From JAXGYX01 sp040772065 (GTDB lineage: Bacteria > Bacillota > Clostridia > Saccharofermentanales > Fastidiosipilaceae): 64,000 nucleotides of DNA. Below, in pieces: positions 44,508 through 52,399 of the stretch. The stretch spans positions 682,001 through 746,000 of the forward strand of contig JAXGYX010000001.1 in the NCBI GenBank assembly GCA_040772065.1. The letters run 5' to 3'. The notes under the pieces were generated by a model. The model was not told the DNA's origin. It was given only the letters and a program-made list of their open reading frames with translations, and made no database searches. The position numbers were made by a program, and so were the translations under genes. The stretch's first letter is position 1; the number at the start of each line of letters is the position of its first letter.

Positions 44508-44987
44508 ATGGCTAAACAGTCTCGAAAGATCATTTCATACGTGATAATCATCACCGGTATTGTGATTGGGTTACTGTTTTTATTTTTTACTCGTAGGCAC
44601 CTAACTATCAGAATTCAACAAAATCTGCAACAACGGTATGTCATAAAATGGCATCCATACACAGACATAACGCTGATCGATACAAATGAAGGCGTGGCTG
44701 TGGATTGTAAAGCCGGTCAAGGTTATTGGCTGGAGTTTCAAGACGACCTTCAAAAACCCATGATTGTTCAACCAGGCAGCATCCAAGTTTCCATTAGAAC
44801 ACTAAAACAAACCGGTTCAATTGAAGATGAAAAGGGCATAGACCAAACTCTTTTGGATCGTCACTACAAACTCATCTTTTTGAGAAATCTGCACCGTTTG
44901 ATAACCGGGGCTTTCATATTAATTGTGATCGCCATGGGCATCATTTTTAGGTATAGGGTCAAACGAAGAAACACAACAAATAAATAA
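44508..44987 (+). CDS. Small protein with two membrane helices, unknown
   Basis: 159 aa. ATG 44508 has GAAGGAG 8 nt upstream. An N-terminal helix (IISYVIIITGIVIGLLFLFF) and a C-terminal helix (LITGAFILIVIAMGIIFRY) bracket an extracellular domain of ~95 aa (KWHPYTDITLIDTNEGVAVD, GYWLEFQDDLQKPMIVQPG). I recognise no family. It lies 132 bp after the wall hydrolase on the same strand and may act with it. Confidence 0.55.
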   Translation: MAKQSRKIISYVIIITGIVIGLLFLFFTRRHLTIRIQQNLQQRYVIKWHPYTDITLIDTNEGVAVDCKAGQGYWLEFQDDLQKPMIVQPGSIQVSIRTLKQTGSIEDEKGIDQTLLDRHYKLIFLRNLHRLITGAFILIVIAMGIIFRYRVKRRNTTNK

Positions 44988-45111
44988 AATGAAAGAGCGA
45001 AATACAACGTTCTAAAGTGCTCCCTCACCCAACTATTTGTCCGTACCCCCACTCCGATTATTGTAAACTTGAATTCTGTCGCGCAAGGGATTAGCGAATA
45101 TTGCACTCCCT

Positions 45112-45750
45112 TTAAAATTCTCCTTTCAATCCTTTGACAACATTCAAAAGGTTTTCGGTTTCTGTTTTTGGGTTATCGGCTTTCATAATAGCCGAAACGA
45201 CACAGAGTCCTGCTATGTCGATACCTTCAAGAACATTGATATTTGTCTTATTAAGTCCGCCAATGGCGTTGACGGGAATGGGAACAGCCTTGCAAATGGA
45301 ATCAAGAGTTTTGGTGGATGTAAGTACGGTTTTAACTTTGGTCGTAGTGGGATATATTGCACCAACACCAAGATAATCTGCACCCTGCCTATAGGCTTCA
45401 AGTGCCTGTGGGACTGTTTTCGTTGTGGCTCCGATGATGACATCGTTGCCCAAAATCCTTCGCGCTATGTCAATAGGCATATCACTTTGTCCGAGATGAA
45501 CACCCTCAGCATGAACAGCCATAGCAACATCAACGCGGTCGTCGATGATGAGTGGTATGTTGTACTTTCGAGAAATCGCATGAACCTTTTCGGCAAGTTC
45601 AATATACTCTCTTGTGCTTTTTTCCTTTTCACGAAGCTGCAAGAGAGTTGCACCACCCTTGAGAGCTTCTTCCGCACGCCGTAAAAATTCTTCTTCCGTC
45701 CAACCGGTGCTATCGGTAATAAAATATAATGTGGAATCAAATCTCTTCAT
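45112..45750 (-). CDS. thiE: Thiamine-phosphate synthase
   Basis: 212 aa TIM barrel. LYFITDSTGWTEEEFLRRAEEALKG, LLQLREKEKSTREYIELAE, PLIIDDRVDVAMAVHAEGVHLGQSD, IIGATTKTVPQALEAYRQGADYLGVGAIYPT and NAIGGLNKTNI are all standard. It joins HMP-PP and thiazole phosphate. ATG 45750 has AAGGAG upstream. Last gene of the operon thiS-thiF-thiG-thiH-thiE, so TPP riboswitch control applies. Confidence 0.95.
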   Translation of the reverse strand: MKRFDSTLYFITDSTGWTEEEFLRRAEEALKGGATLLQLREKEKSTREYIELAEKVHAISRKYNIPLIIDDRVDVAMAVHAEGVHLGQSDMPIDIARRILGNDVIIGATTKTVPQALEAYRQGADYLGVGAIYPTTTKVKTVLTSTKTLDSICKAVPIPVNAIGGLNKTNINVLEGIDIAGLCVVSAIMKADNPKTETENLLNVVKGLKGEF

Positions 45751-45762
45751 TTTACGCACTCC

Positions 45763-47016
45763 TTAAACATACAGATAGTCGTTGAGGACAGGCTGTAACC
45801 CTTCATCGACAATATCCTTATACATGAATTTCAAACTACGATTATCGTTAATTTCAAACTGCTCATCGCCTTGTACATTGTCAGCTTCCTTGCCTGTGTA
45901 TTTGCTTTCGTGATCGCCAACGCCCGTAGATACTCCTGCTGAAACCTTTGTCGCCGCGATTTTTACAATGCCGTTTCTAAATTGCGCGCTTTCACGAGAA
46001 GATACTGTAATTCCCACGAAAGGCAGAAATATACGATATGCACACAGAATTTGGCATATCTTTTTCTCGCTGACATCCGGAGGGTTGATTTTGCCATTGT
46101 TAACGATAGGGCGAAGTCTCGGGCAAGAAAGGGACATTTCCGCTTGCGGATATTTTCTCTGCAAATAGTAAACGTGAAGAGCCGATGCCAACGCATCTTT
46201 TCTAAAATCCGAAAGGCCAAAAAGCGCGGAAAACGCCACGCCTCTCATACCACCGCGGAGTGCTCGTTCTTGTGCGTCAAAACGATACGGCCATACTCGC
46301 TTGTGCCCAAGCAAATGGAGTGTTTCGTATTTGTCGATATCATAGGTTTCTTGAAAAACGGTAATATAGTCCGCACCACATTTGTGCAGATAAGCATACT
46401 CGTCTGTATTGACAGGGTAGATCTCAAGACCTACCATACGGAAATACTTTCTTGCCAATTTACAGGCTTCTCCAATGTATTTCACATTACTCTGCGCACG
46501 GCTTTCGCCGGTTAAAAGCAGGATCTCCTCCATACCGCTTTCGGCGATGATTTTCATTTCTTTTTCAATCTGCTCTATATTCAGTTTCATGCGCTTGATA
46601 TGGTTATAGCAGTTGAAACCACAATATACACAATAATTTTCGCAGTGATTTGCTATGTAAAGAGGTGTGAACAGATATACGGTATTTCCAAAATGCTTGC
46701 TTGTTTCAGTTCTTGCCCGTTCCGCCATTTGTTCTAAAAATGGTTCTGCCGCAGGAGAGAGCAGTGCTTTGAAATCTTCTACAGAGCAGTGCTCACGTTC
46801 AAAAGCAGATATCACATCCTTCGCGGTGTATGTGGAAGGGTCGTAAGAGTTCATTTGCGCCATCACATTTTTACAAATGTCGGACTCAATGATTTCCATC
46901 CCAGGCATATATTCCATATGATTTGCACGAGAGCTTGGGTCGGATTCTAACTTATGTTTTTTAGCTAACGCCTCGGGTGATAAATACTCGGAATCAACGA
47001 AAAAATGCTTTTCCAT
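45763..47016 (-). CDS. thiH: 2-iminoacetate synthase (radical SAM)
   Basis: 417 aa. The radical SAM motif lies in HCENYCVYCGFNCYN (C-x3-C-x2-C). It cleaves tyrosine to dehydroglycine for the thiazole ring, the anaerobic alternative to ThiO. ATG 47016 with GAGGAG is preferred over the ATG at 47034, which overlaps the thiG stop. It lies between thiG and thiE. ThiH supports an anaerobic lifestyle. Confidence 0.95.
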   Translation of the reverse strand: MEKHFFVDSEYLSPEALAKKHKLESDPSSRANHMEYMPGMEIIESDICKNVMAQMNSYDPSTYTAKDVISAFEREHCSVEDFKALLSPAAEPFLEQMAERARTETSKHFGNTVYLFTPLYIANHCENYCVYCGFNCYNHIKRMKLNIEQIEKEMKIIAESGMEEILLLTGESRAQSNVKYIGEACKLARKYFRMVGLEIYPVNTDEYAYLHKCGADYITVFQETYDIDKYETLHLLGHKRVWPYRFDAQERALRGGMRGVAFSALFGLSDFRKDALASALHVYYLQRKYPQAEMSLSCPRLRPIVNNGKINPPDVSEKKICQILCAYRIFLPFVGITVSSRESAQFRNGIVKIAATKVSAGVSTGVGDHESKYTGKEADNVQGDEQFEINDNRSLKFMYKDIVDEGLQPVLNDYLYV

Positions 47017-47026
47017 CTTATTCTCC

Positions 47027-47797
47027 TCAATCATGCAAGAACCCGGTAAGAGGGTCGGACGCGGAAGCGCCTCGAGTTAAAACTCTGCCAAGGCCGGCGA
47101 GATAAGCTTTCCGACCGGCTTCAATCGCCTGGCAAAACGCAGATGCCATAGTAGATAAATCTCTCGCGGTTGCAAGCGCTGTATTTGCCATAATCGCGGC
47201 CGCCCCCATTTCCATTGCCTCACAAGCCTGAGAAGGTCTGCCGATGCCTGCGTCAACAATGATAGGCAGGTCGATTTCATCAATCAAAATCTGGATGAAT
47301 TCTTTTGTCGCAAGTCCCCTATTAGAGCCGATAGGAGATGCCAGGGGCATAATAGACGCCGCGCCGGCATTTACGAGGTCACGGGCAACATTGAGGTCGG
47401 GATACATATAAGGCATTACAACAAAGCCTTCTTTTGCCAAAGTTTCCGTTGCCTTGATTGTCTCCTCGTTGTCAGGAAGAAGATATTTACTGTCACGCAT
47501 AATTTCTATTTTCACAAAGTTACCGCATCCAAGCTCTCTTGCCAAACGAGCGATACGAACTGCTTCTTCGGCATTTCTTGCGCCACTTGTATTGGGCAAA
47601 AGAGTGGTCCCTTGTGGAATGTAGTCAAGGATGCTTTCTTGGTCTTTGGTGTTTGCACGGCGAACTGCCAAGGTGATAATTTCCGCTTTGGCATCCTTTA
47701 CAGCCGCTTCAATCAACTTAAGAGAATATTTTCCCGAACCAAGAATGAACCGTGAATTAAACTCATGTCCGCTAATAACAAGTTTATCGTTATCCAC
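47027..47797 (-). CDS. thiG: Thiazole synthase
   Basis: 256 aa. FNSRFILGSGKYSLKLIEAA, VRRANTKDQ, LLPNTSGARNAEEAVRIARLAREL, FVKIEIMRDSKYLLPD, MPLASPIGSNRGL and PIIVDAGIGRPSQACEAMEMGAA are typical. It forms the thiazole ring from DXP, ThiS thiocarboxylate and dehydroglycine. GTG start with AGAAGG. It sits between thiF and thiH. Confidence 0.95.
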   Translation of the reverse strand: MDNDKLVISGHEFNSRFILGSGKYSLKLIEAAVKDAKAEIITLAVRRANTKDQESILDYIPQGTTLLPNTSGARNAEEAVRIARLARELGCGNFVKIEIMRDSKYLLPDNEETIKATETLAKEGFVVMPYMYPDLNVARDLVNAGAASIMPLASPIGSNRGLATKEFIQILIDEIDLPIIVDAGIGRPSQACEAMEMGAAAIMANTALATARDLSTMASAFCQAIEAGRKAYLAGLGRVLTRGASASDPLTGFLHD

Positions 47798-47820
47798 TAT
47801 ATAATCCTTCTTTCTTTCAA

Positions 47821-48447
47821 TTATTTTTGAGCAAGTATTCGCAAAACAGTATGTGCCTGATGAGCCGCGCAGAGCATAACACGGCTTGAGATCAGTTCCA
47901 TTCCGTCTCTAACATCACTGACTTCATCTCCGCACACATAAAAACGGCTTGTAATTTTTCGAGTTTTAATTAAATTGGCATCTCCAAGTCCTGCCATTCC
48001 TGACGCCGCCACTAAGTATTTTTGGGGCATTTTTTCAAGCACTACATCAGCAAGCATTGCTTTTGTTTCCGCAATATCAAATGCTTCGCAGACAATGTCC
48101 GCATCTTTCAGTAGTTCCGCGGCATTGGATTCGATTATCCGTAATATTTGTGTTTCAATATGTAGATATGGAGCAATTTCCAACAGGTTCTCTTTGAGAG
48201 CATCTGTTTTGTACATTCCAATCTGGCGAGCTGTATACTGCTGGCGGTGTAGGTTTGTTATATTCACCTTGTCAAAATCAATCAGTATCATCTTTCCAAT
48301 ACCGGCTCTTGCAAGAGATAAGGCAATATTGGAGCCAAGCCCACCAAGCCCGCAAATTGCGACTGTCGCACCCGTGATTTTGCTTTGAAGCTCGATACCG
48401 TGTCTTTCTTCCAATGCGGTTTGCCATTCTTCTTTTGTCGGTATCAC
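47821..48447 (-). CDS. thiF: ThiS adenylyltransferase (short ThiF)
   Basis: 208 aa, E1-like. GATVAICGLGGLGSNIALSLARAGIG is the ATP-binding block, followed by LIDFDKVNITNLHRQQY and CEAFDIAETKAML. It adenylates the ThiS C-terminus. The usual zinc cysteine pairs are absent, as in short clostridial ThiF. A GTG at 48447, 1 bp after the thiS stop, is the likely start; the frame is open further (to 48630) but overlaps thiS. Confidence 0.9.
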   Translation of the reverse strand: MIPTKEEWQTALEERHGIELQSKITGATVAICGLGGLGSNIALSLARAGIGKMILIDFDKVNITNLHRQQYTARQIGMYKTDALKENLLEIAPYLHIETQILRIIESNAAELLKDADIVCEAFDIAETKAMLADVVLEKMPQKYLVAASGMAGLGDANLIKTRKITSRFYVCGDEVSDVRDGMELISSRVMLCAAHQAHTVLRILAQK

Positions 48448-48448
48448 A

Positions 48449-48643
48449 TCAACCACCTCCAACAAAGACAACAACTTCCAGACAGTCACCGTCACAAATA
48501 ATGGTGACCGCGTACTCTGCTTTCGGTACAATCTCGCCATTTCGTTCCACTGCAAGACGCTTTGTGTCATAGGTTGTAGTGGAGAGGTATTCAGTGATTG
48601 TTTTTCCCGCCACATCCAAAAGCTTGCCATTGATTTTCACCAT
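48449..48643 (-). CDS. thiS: Sulfur carrier protein ThiS
   Basis: 64 aa ubiquitin-like protein: VKINGKLLDVAGKTITEYL, RLAVERNGEIVPKAEY, and a C-terminus ending VVVFVGGG. Canonical ThiS ends in Gly-Gly; here three Gly are present. The C-terminal thiocarboxylate donates sulfur to the thiazole. ATG 48643 has GGAGGTG. First gene of the operon, just after the riboswitch terminator. Confidence 0.9.
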   Translation of the reverse strand: MVKINGKLLDVAGKTITEYLSTTTYDTKRLAVERNGEIVPKAEYAVTIICDGDCLEVVVFVGGG

Positions 48644-48673
48644 TGTTCGCACCTCCAAAATCGCAATAAAAAA

Positions 48674-48700
48674 CGGAAGCCACCGAGTTGGCAGCTTCCG
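48674..48700 (-). terminator. TPP riboswitch expression-platform terminator
   Basis: GCTTCCG and CGGAAGC (48694-48700 / 48674-48680) form the stem. On the minus strand the stem is followed by TTTTTTATT. It lies between the TPP aptamer and thiS. Confidence 0.8.
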
Positions 48701-48729
48701 TAAAATCCTTGTGTTTCTCCTAACATCTC

Positions 48730-48815
48730 ACATTAGGCATCCCTACGTTGGCATTATCCAAATCAGGTTCTCGGTCGAAGGTTAAACCTTCCTCTCAGCC
48801 TGTTATACAAGCTCC
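48730..48815 (-). ncRNA. TPP riboswitch (THI element)
   Basis: On the minus strand the aptamer reads AGGCTGAGAGG, then ACCTGATTTGGATAATGCC and AACGTAGGGA, the defining THI-box blocks. It controls the thiSFGHE operon, switching it off with thiamine pyrophosphate. Confidence 0.95.
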
Positions 48816-48837
48816 CATCAATTAAATTGTAAAACAA

Positions 48838-48866
48838 AGTGTACAATATTTCTTCAAAATGTGCAA
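48838..48866 (-). promoter_or_regulatory. Promoter of the thi operon
   Basis: On the minus strand TTGCAC (48866-48861), 17 nt, TACACT (48843-48838). The predicted start near 48831 lies just ahead of the TPP aptamer. Confidence 0.45.
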
Positions 48867-49005
48867 CCGGTTTTCGAAATACCTTGCAAAATTAATAGGC
48901 CTACTATATTCAAGCTTCGGAGAGGGTATTCGGATCGTTCTCAAATTCATATCTTGACATCGGCGGGCACTTCTAATACGCGTCGGTATCATCTCAGAAG
49001 GCCAT

Positions 49006-49077
49006 AAAGGTAGATTGATATCAATCTACCTTTCGCCACCTTCCATGGTTTAACCTTATCCCGAAACACGGTACAAT
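49006..49077 (+). promoter_or_regulatory. 28-bp perfect palindrome and promoter before the AAA+ cassette
   Basis: AAAGGTAGATTGAT followed directly by its reverse complement fills 49006-49033, without loop or mismatch. Downstream TTTAAC (49049-49054), 17 nt, TACAAT (49072-49077) form a promoter; the gene starts at 49118. The rest of 48867-49005 shows no gene. The palindrome could be an operator for the cassette or a terminator for reads from the left. Confidence 0.55.
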
Positions 49078-49117
49078 TAAGTAGCTGCTATAGTATGTAG
49101 GGAGAGGGAGTGCATGA

Positions 49118-49771
49118 ATGGATTACCAAGAACTAGTGAGATCAACCGTAATGGAATTGGATGCTCGTTCCTTTGACGCTTTCAGTAAAGCAATTGTTGG
49201 AGAGTTCTTATCGTTTTCGGTTATTCAGGAGAATGAAATTTCCAAGATCGTTCTCGCTGAAAAGGTTTGTGACTACTTTGAGAAATTAGAACTAAAAACG
49301 GGGAAAAACTTTGAAAAGCACGTTGAGTTTTATATGAGCAATATAGATGCTATTGTTGGCCGGAGAATCGCAAAAGCACCTCAGCCCACAAAGAAAGACG
49401 CAACACCGATTGAGACACCTCGTGCAAGACAGTATTATAATAAAGCCTTATCGATAAAGAACACGAGGTCGCTTTCCCCGAGGCAACTGAAGGATTATTC
49501 GAGATTTATGTTTTGCCTCTATGCAGAAATAATTAACAACAAGTACAAAGAAATTGATAATCTGAATTATTCAATTACTTGCTTAGATCCGGATGTGATC
49601 ATTAATTCTATGAAGATTGAACCGGACATAGACGTGCCAATATTAAACAAAAAAAGGAAATTCGATATTAAGAATCTCTACTGCTCGGATACATGCACTT
49701 TTATAATAGCGTTGATTGTGCTCTACAAATTACTTGCCGATAAAGTACAGGGAGAATACTATCATGAGTAA
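49118..49771 (+). CDS. AAA+ cassette protein 1, unknown
   Basis: 217 aa, predicted soluble. GGGAGAGGGAG precedes ATG 49118. It opens MDYQELVRSTVMELDARSFD and has an alpha-helical N-terminal part, a middle basic stretch (ATPIETPRARQYYNKALS) and a hydrophobic segment near the C-terminus (CTFIIALIVLYKLLAD). I recognise no family. The stop overlaps the next gene by 8 bp, so the two are translationally coupled. AT-rich compared with the 35-41 kb genes. Confidence 0.65.
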   Translation: MDYQELVRSTVMELDARSFDAFSKAIVGEFLSFSVIQENEISKIVLAEKVCDYFEKLELKTGKNFEKHVEFYMSNIDAIVGRRIAKAPQPTKKDATPIETPRARQYYNKALSIKNTRSLSPRQLKDYSRFMFCLYAEIINNKYKEIDNLNYSITCLDPDVIINSMKIEPDIDVPILNKKRKFDIKNLYCSDTCTFIIALIVLYKLLADKVQGEYYHE

Positions 49772-50798
49772 CACGTTGGTCATAGACAGTTTAGAGCCAT
49801 TAAAGCAATTCCGGAACGACAAAAATATAATAGAAATTGTCATTCGTGGGAAGAACAAGAGGTTCAAAGCATTTCAAAAAGTCGCGTTTAACGATCTCCC
49901 ACAAAGTCAAGGGAAAGAACTTTTCGAAAATGCAATTATGGCCCTAAACAAAAACACTAAGCTCTCAGAGAAGAGTTTATCGCTAGTGAGAAACGTTGCG
50001 AAGCTACAACAACTGGATTTGGTTCTGAATGGATTGAATCTTTGCGCAACCAGCGCAGGGTTCGCAATTATGTATGCCAAGCTTAACAGCATGAGCGAGG
50101 AGATAAACCAGCAAATTAATCAGTTGGGGAGTGTTGTCAAAAAAGGTCACGATGTTCAAGCTGGTTATGAGTTCAACAAGGTTTTGTCCGACTATCAGGA
50201 CATGCTTGATTGTAGAAGAAGGCAGCAACCGTATTCAGAGGAAAAAATGAGGGTGCTAGTGGACAGAGAGTATAATGTTTTATCTCTGTTAATCAGCGTT
50301 CTCCAGAAGGACATATCTTCTGATTACAAGACGCTCATTACATCAATCTTTTCCTTGCTTTCAATGCTCACAACCTCCTTGCGGTATTTTGATGAATTGT
50401 ACTATTTCAATAATCATAAAGTTCTTGGGAGCACTGAGGCATGGCATTCTGCTCATGACAAGTGGATGGGTGTCTTTGATACACTTTCATCGGAATGGTT
50501 TGTTGAGAAGCTACAAGATTACGGAACATTTGAATCCAAGCTTAATACAATGGACGTTGATGTATATTATATTTCGCTCCTTGATCAAGTTATGGAGTTA
50601 AGGCAGGAAGTAGAAGATAACCAAGAACTAATTCTTTCAATTGGCGATTTAGAGGTTCTCCATGCTTTCCGCGAATACAGTGAACGAGAGGTCAAAGAAA
50701 CCATAGAGGCCGCATTTAGAGACGCTTTTGAAGGACTTGATGATCCATCAGCAGTTGAAATATACAATACTGCGTTACAACAGGTTGCAATATTGTAG
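49764..50798 (+). CDS. AAA+ cassette protein 2, unknown
   Basis: 344 aa. ATG 49764 has GGGAG upstream and overlaps gene 1. The N-terminal ~60 aa are charged (IEIVIRGKNKRFKAFQ). A moderately hydrophobic helix follows (LVLNGLNLCATSAGFAIMYAKL), then a helical, coiled-coil-like region (SMSEEINQQINQLGSVVKKG) and a long acidic helical C-terminus. This may be a membrane-associated or helical scaffold protein. No family recognised. It is followed 13 bp later by the AAA+ gene. Confidence 0.65.
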   Translation: MSNTLVIDSLEPLKQFRNDKNIIEIVIRGKNKRFKAFQKVAFNDLPQSQGKELFENAIMALNKNTKLSEKSLSLVRNVAKLQQLDLVLNGLNLCATSAGFAIMYAKLNSMSEEINQQINQLGSVVKKGHDVQAGYEFNKVLSDYQDMLDCRRRQQPYSEEKMRVLVDREYNVLSLLISVLQKDISSDYKTLITSIFSLLSMLTTSLRYFDELYYFNNHKVLGSTEAWHSAHDKWMGVFDTLSSEWFVEKLQDYGTFESKLNTMDVDVYYISLLDQVMELRQEVEDNQELILSIGDLEVLHAFREYSEREVKETIEAAFRDAFEGLDDPSAVEIYNTALQQVAIL

Positions 50799-50811
50799 TA
50801 TAGGTGCCGCA

Positions 50812-52182
50812 ATGAATATTGATGTAAAGAATTCTTTGGATAGGCTACGCCTAACATGCAATCACATGCAATCGATAATGTCCGACAGCAGGCATAAAAA
50901 TATATGGACAATAGTTTTGGAGGATATATATGGCTTCATTAAAGCCATTTCAATTGCTGGTTCAGATGAGCGTATTGCCCTTTTTTGTGAAGTGTATCTG
51001 AATGAACAATGCCCGACGCGTACGTCATGCAGCTTAATGCAAGAGGTACCGGAAGCACTTGTGTTTTTCTGTCAAATTGATAATAGCGTTTTTAAGGGTC
51101 AACCGATCAAGATGACAGGAATCTTTATTTCGTTTTTGTCGGAACTAGGCAAATCGTATTTACTGAGCAAGTTCGATAAAAAAGACATAGACGCACAGAG
51201 ATTTACAGCATTCATTAAGAAGATGAACCAATATGTTTCTGACCACGAAAAGCCAATCGTAAGCGACTCACAAGAGAGGTCTTTTGACCAAGTGGCTGTT
51301 CGCACGCCCAAGGAACGGAACTTAAACGATGACACAGAAGTGGTAACGTCAATGCAAGATACGTCTTGTGAAACCGAAGAGACCCTGCAAGAATTGCTTG
51401 ATAAACTTGATAACTTAATTGGACTCGCCGGTGTAAAAAAAGAGGTCAATTCTCTGATTAATATGCTTCGAATTAAAAAGATACGGGATGACAGAGGATT
51501 TAAGACCGCAAATGTTTCAAACCATTTGGTTTTTTTAGGTAATCCCGGAACCGGGAAAACAACAGTTGCACGACTTGTTTCAGGGATATATAAGCAGCTT
51601 GGCGTCCTGGAAAAGGGTCAATTGGTGGAAGTGGATCGTGGAGGATTGGTTGCCGGATATGTTGGACAGACAGCCATAAAAACAAAGGAAAAAATCGATG
51701 AAGCCATGGGAGACATCTTATTCATCGATGAAGCTTATACATTGGCAAAAGGCGGAACGGACTTTGGGCAGGAAGCAATTGATACTATTCTAAAGGCCAT
51801 GGAAGATAATCGTGAAAACTTTGTGGTGATTGTAGCTGGTTATCCCGGGCTGATGGAGAGCTTTCTGGAGTCTAATCCAGGTTTGAAATCAAGGTTTAAT
51901 AAAAACATCACCTTTGAAGATTACTCTCAACTGGAACTGTTATCCATTTTTCAGTCATTATGCAATGAGTATGGCATGGAATTAAGCATTGATGGTGTTC
52001 AGTACTTAGAACATTACCTTAAGGGCCTTTGCATGAATAAACCAGAGAATTTCGCAAACGGTCGCGAAATGAGAAACCTATTTGAAACGGCGATAGCAAA
52101 TCAGGCCAACAGACTGGCAGCGCTATCAGAAGTTACAGATAAAGAGTTGAACGAGATAACAGTTGCGGATCTCACTGGCTGA
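50812..52182 (+). CDS. AAA+ ATPase of the CbxX/CfxQ type
   Basis: 456 aa. The first ~205 aa are an unrecognised helical domain. The AAA+ core has LIGLAGVKKEVNSLINMLRI, Walker A GNPGTGKTTVARLV, EVDRGGLVAGYVGQTA, Walker B ILFIDEAYTLA, sensor VVIVAGYPG and arginine finger NPGLKSRFN: the CbxX/SpoVK/EccA-like clade, which forms hexamers that remodel proteins. The preferred start is ATG 50812. It is third in the cassette; the first two proteins may be its substrate or adaptor. No type VII secretion genes are nearby, so EccA-like use is unlikely. Confidence 0.8.
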   Translation: MNIDVKNSLDRLRLTCNHMQSIMSDSRHKNIWTIVLEDIYGFIKAISIAGSDERIALFCEVYLNEQCPTRTSCSLMQEVPEALVFFCQIDNSVFKGQPIKMTGIFISFLSELGKSYLLSKFDKKDIDAQRFTAFIKKMNQYVSDHEKPIVSDSQERSFDQVAVRTPKERNLNDDTEVVTSMQDTSCETEETLQELLDKLDNLIGLAGVKKEVNSLINMLRIKKIRDDRGFKTANVSNHLVFLGNPGTGKTTVARLVSGIYKQLGVLEKGQLVEVDRGGLVAGYVGQTAIKTKEKIDEAMGDILFIDEAYTLAKGGTDFGQEAIDTILKAMEDNRENFVVIVAGYPGLMESFLESNPGLKSRFNKNITFEDYSQLELLSIFQSLCNEYGMELSIDGVQYLEHYLKGLCMNKPENFANGREMRNLFETAIANQANRLAALSEVTDKELNEITVADLTG

Positions 52183-52211
52183 TAATGGTTGCAGATCTTA
52201 CTGGCTGATAA
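52160..52211 (+). repeat. 26-nt tandem duplication across the AAA+ stop codon
   Basis: GTTGCGGATCTCACTGGCTG plus ATAATG is followed immediately by a near-copy (two differences). The first copy encodes the final VADLTG and the stop; the second is after it. It looks like a recent duplication that created a second, unused stop. Confidence 0.6.
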
Positions 52212-52340
52212 TGGATGAATTAACAGCGTAGAATAATACTGCGAAATCATCCCGTATACTTTACCAAGCAGAGGAGACCGTGTCCCTTTTTAATTGTTCG
52301 AAAAACTATGGACGGCACCTTTAATCCAAATAAAAGAGAG

Positions 52341-52378
52341 AGGGCCTGGAATAAATAATTGCTATTCATTTAGGCCCT
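52341..52378. terminator. Terminator between the AAA+ cassette and mop
   Basis: AGGGCCT (52341-52347) pairs with AGGCCCT (52372-52378), with further pairing inside. On the minus strand the stem is followed by CTCTCTTTTATTT, serving the aldehyde oxidoreductase gene. Confidence 0.65.
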
Positions 52379-52399
52379 GGGATTTAAAGGACTATTGTT

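Noticed and set aside
42864..44987. Integrative conjugative element
   Set aside because: CwlT-like hydrolase alone; no relaxase, coupling ATPase, integrase or attachment sites seen.
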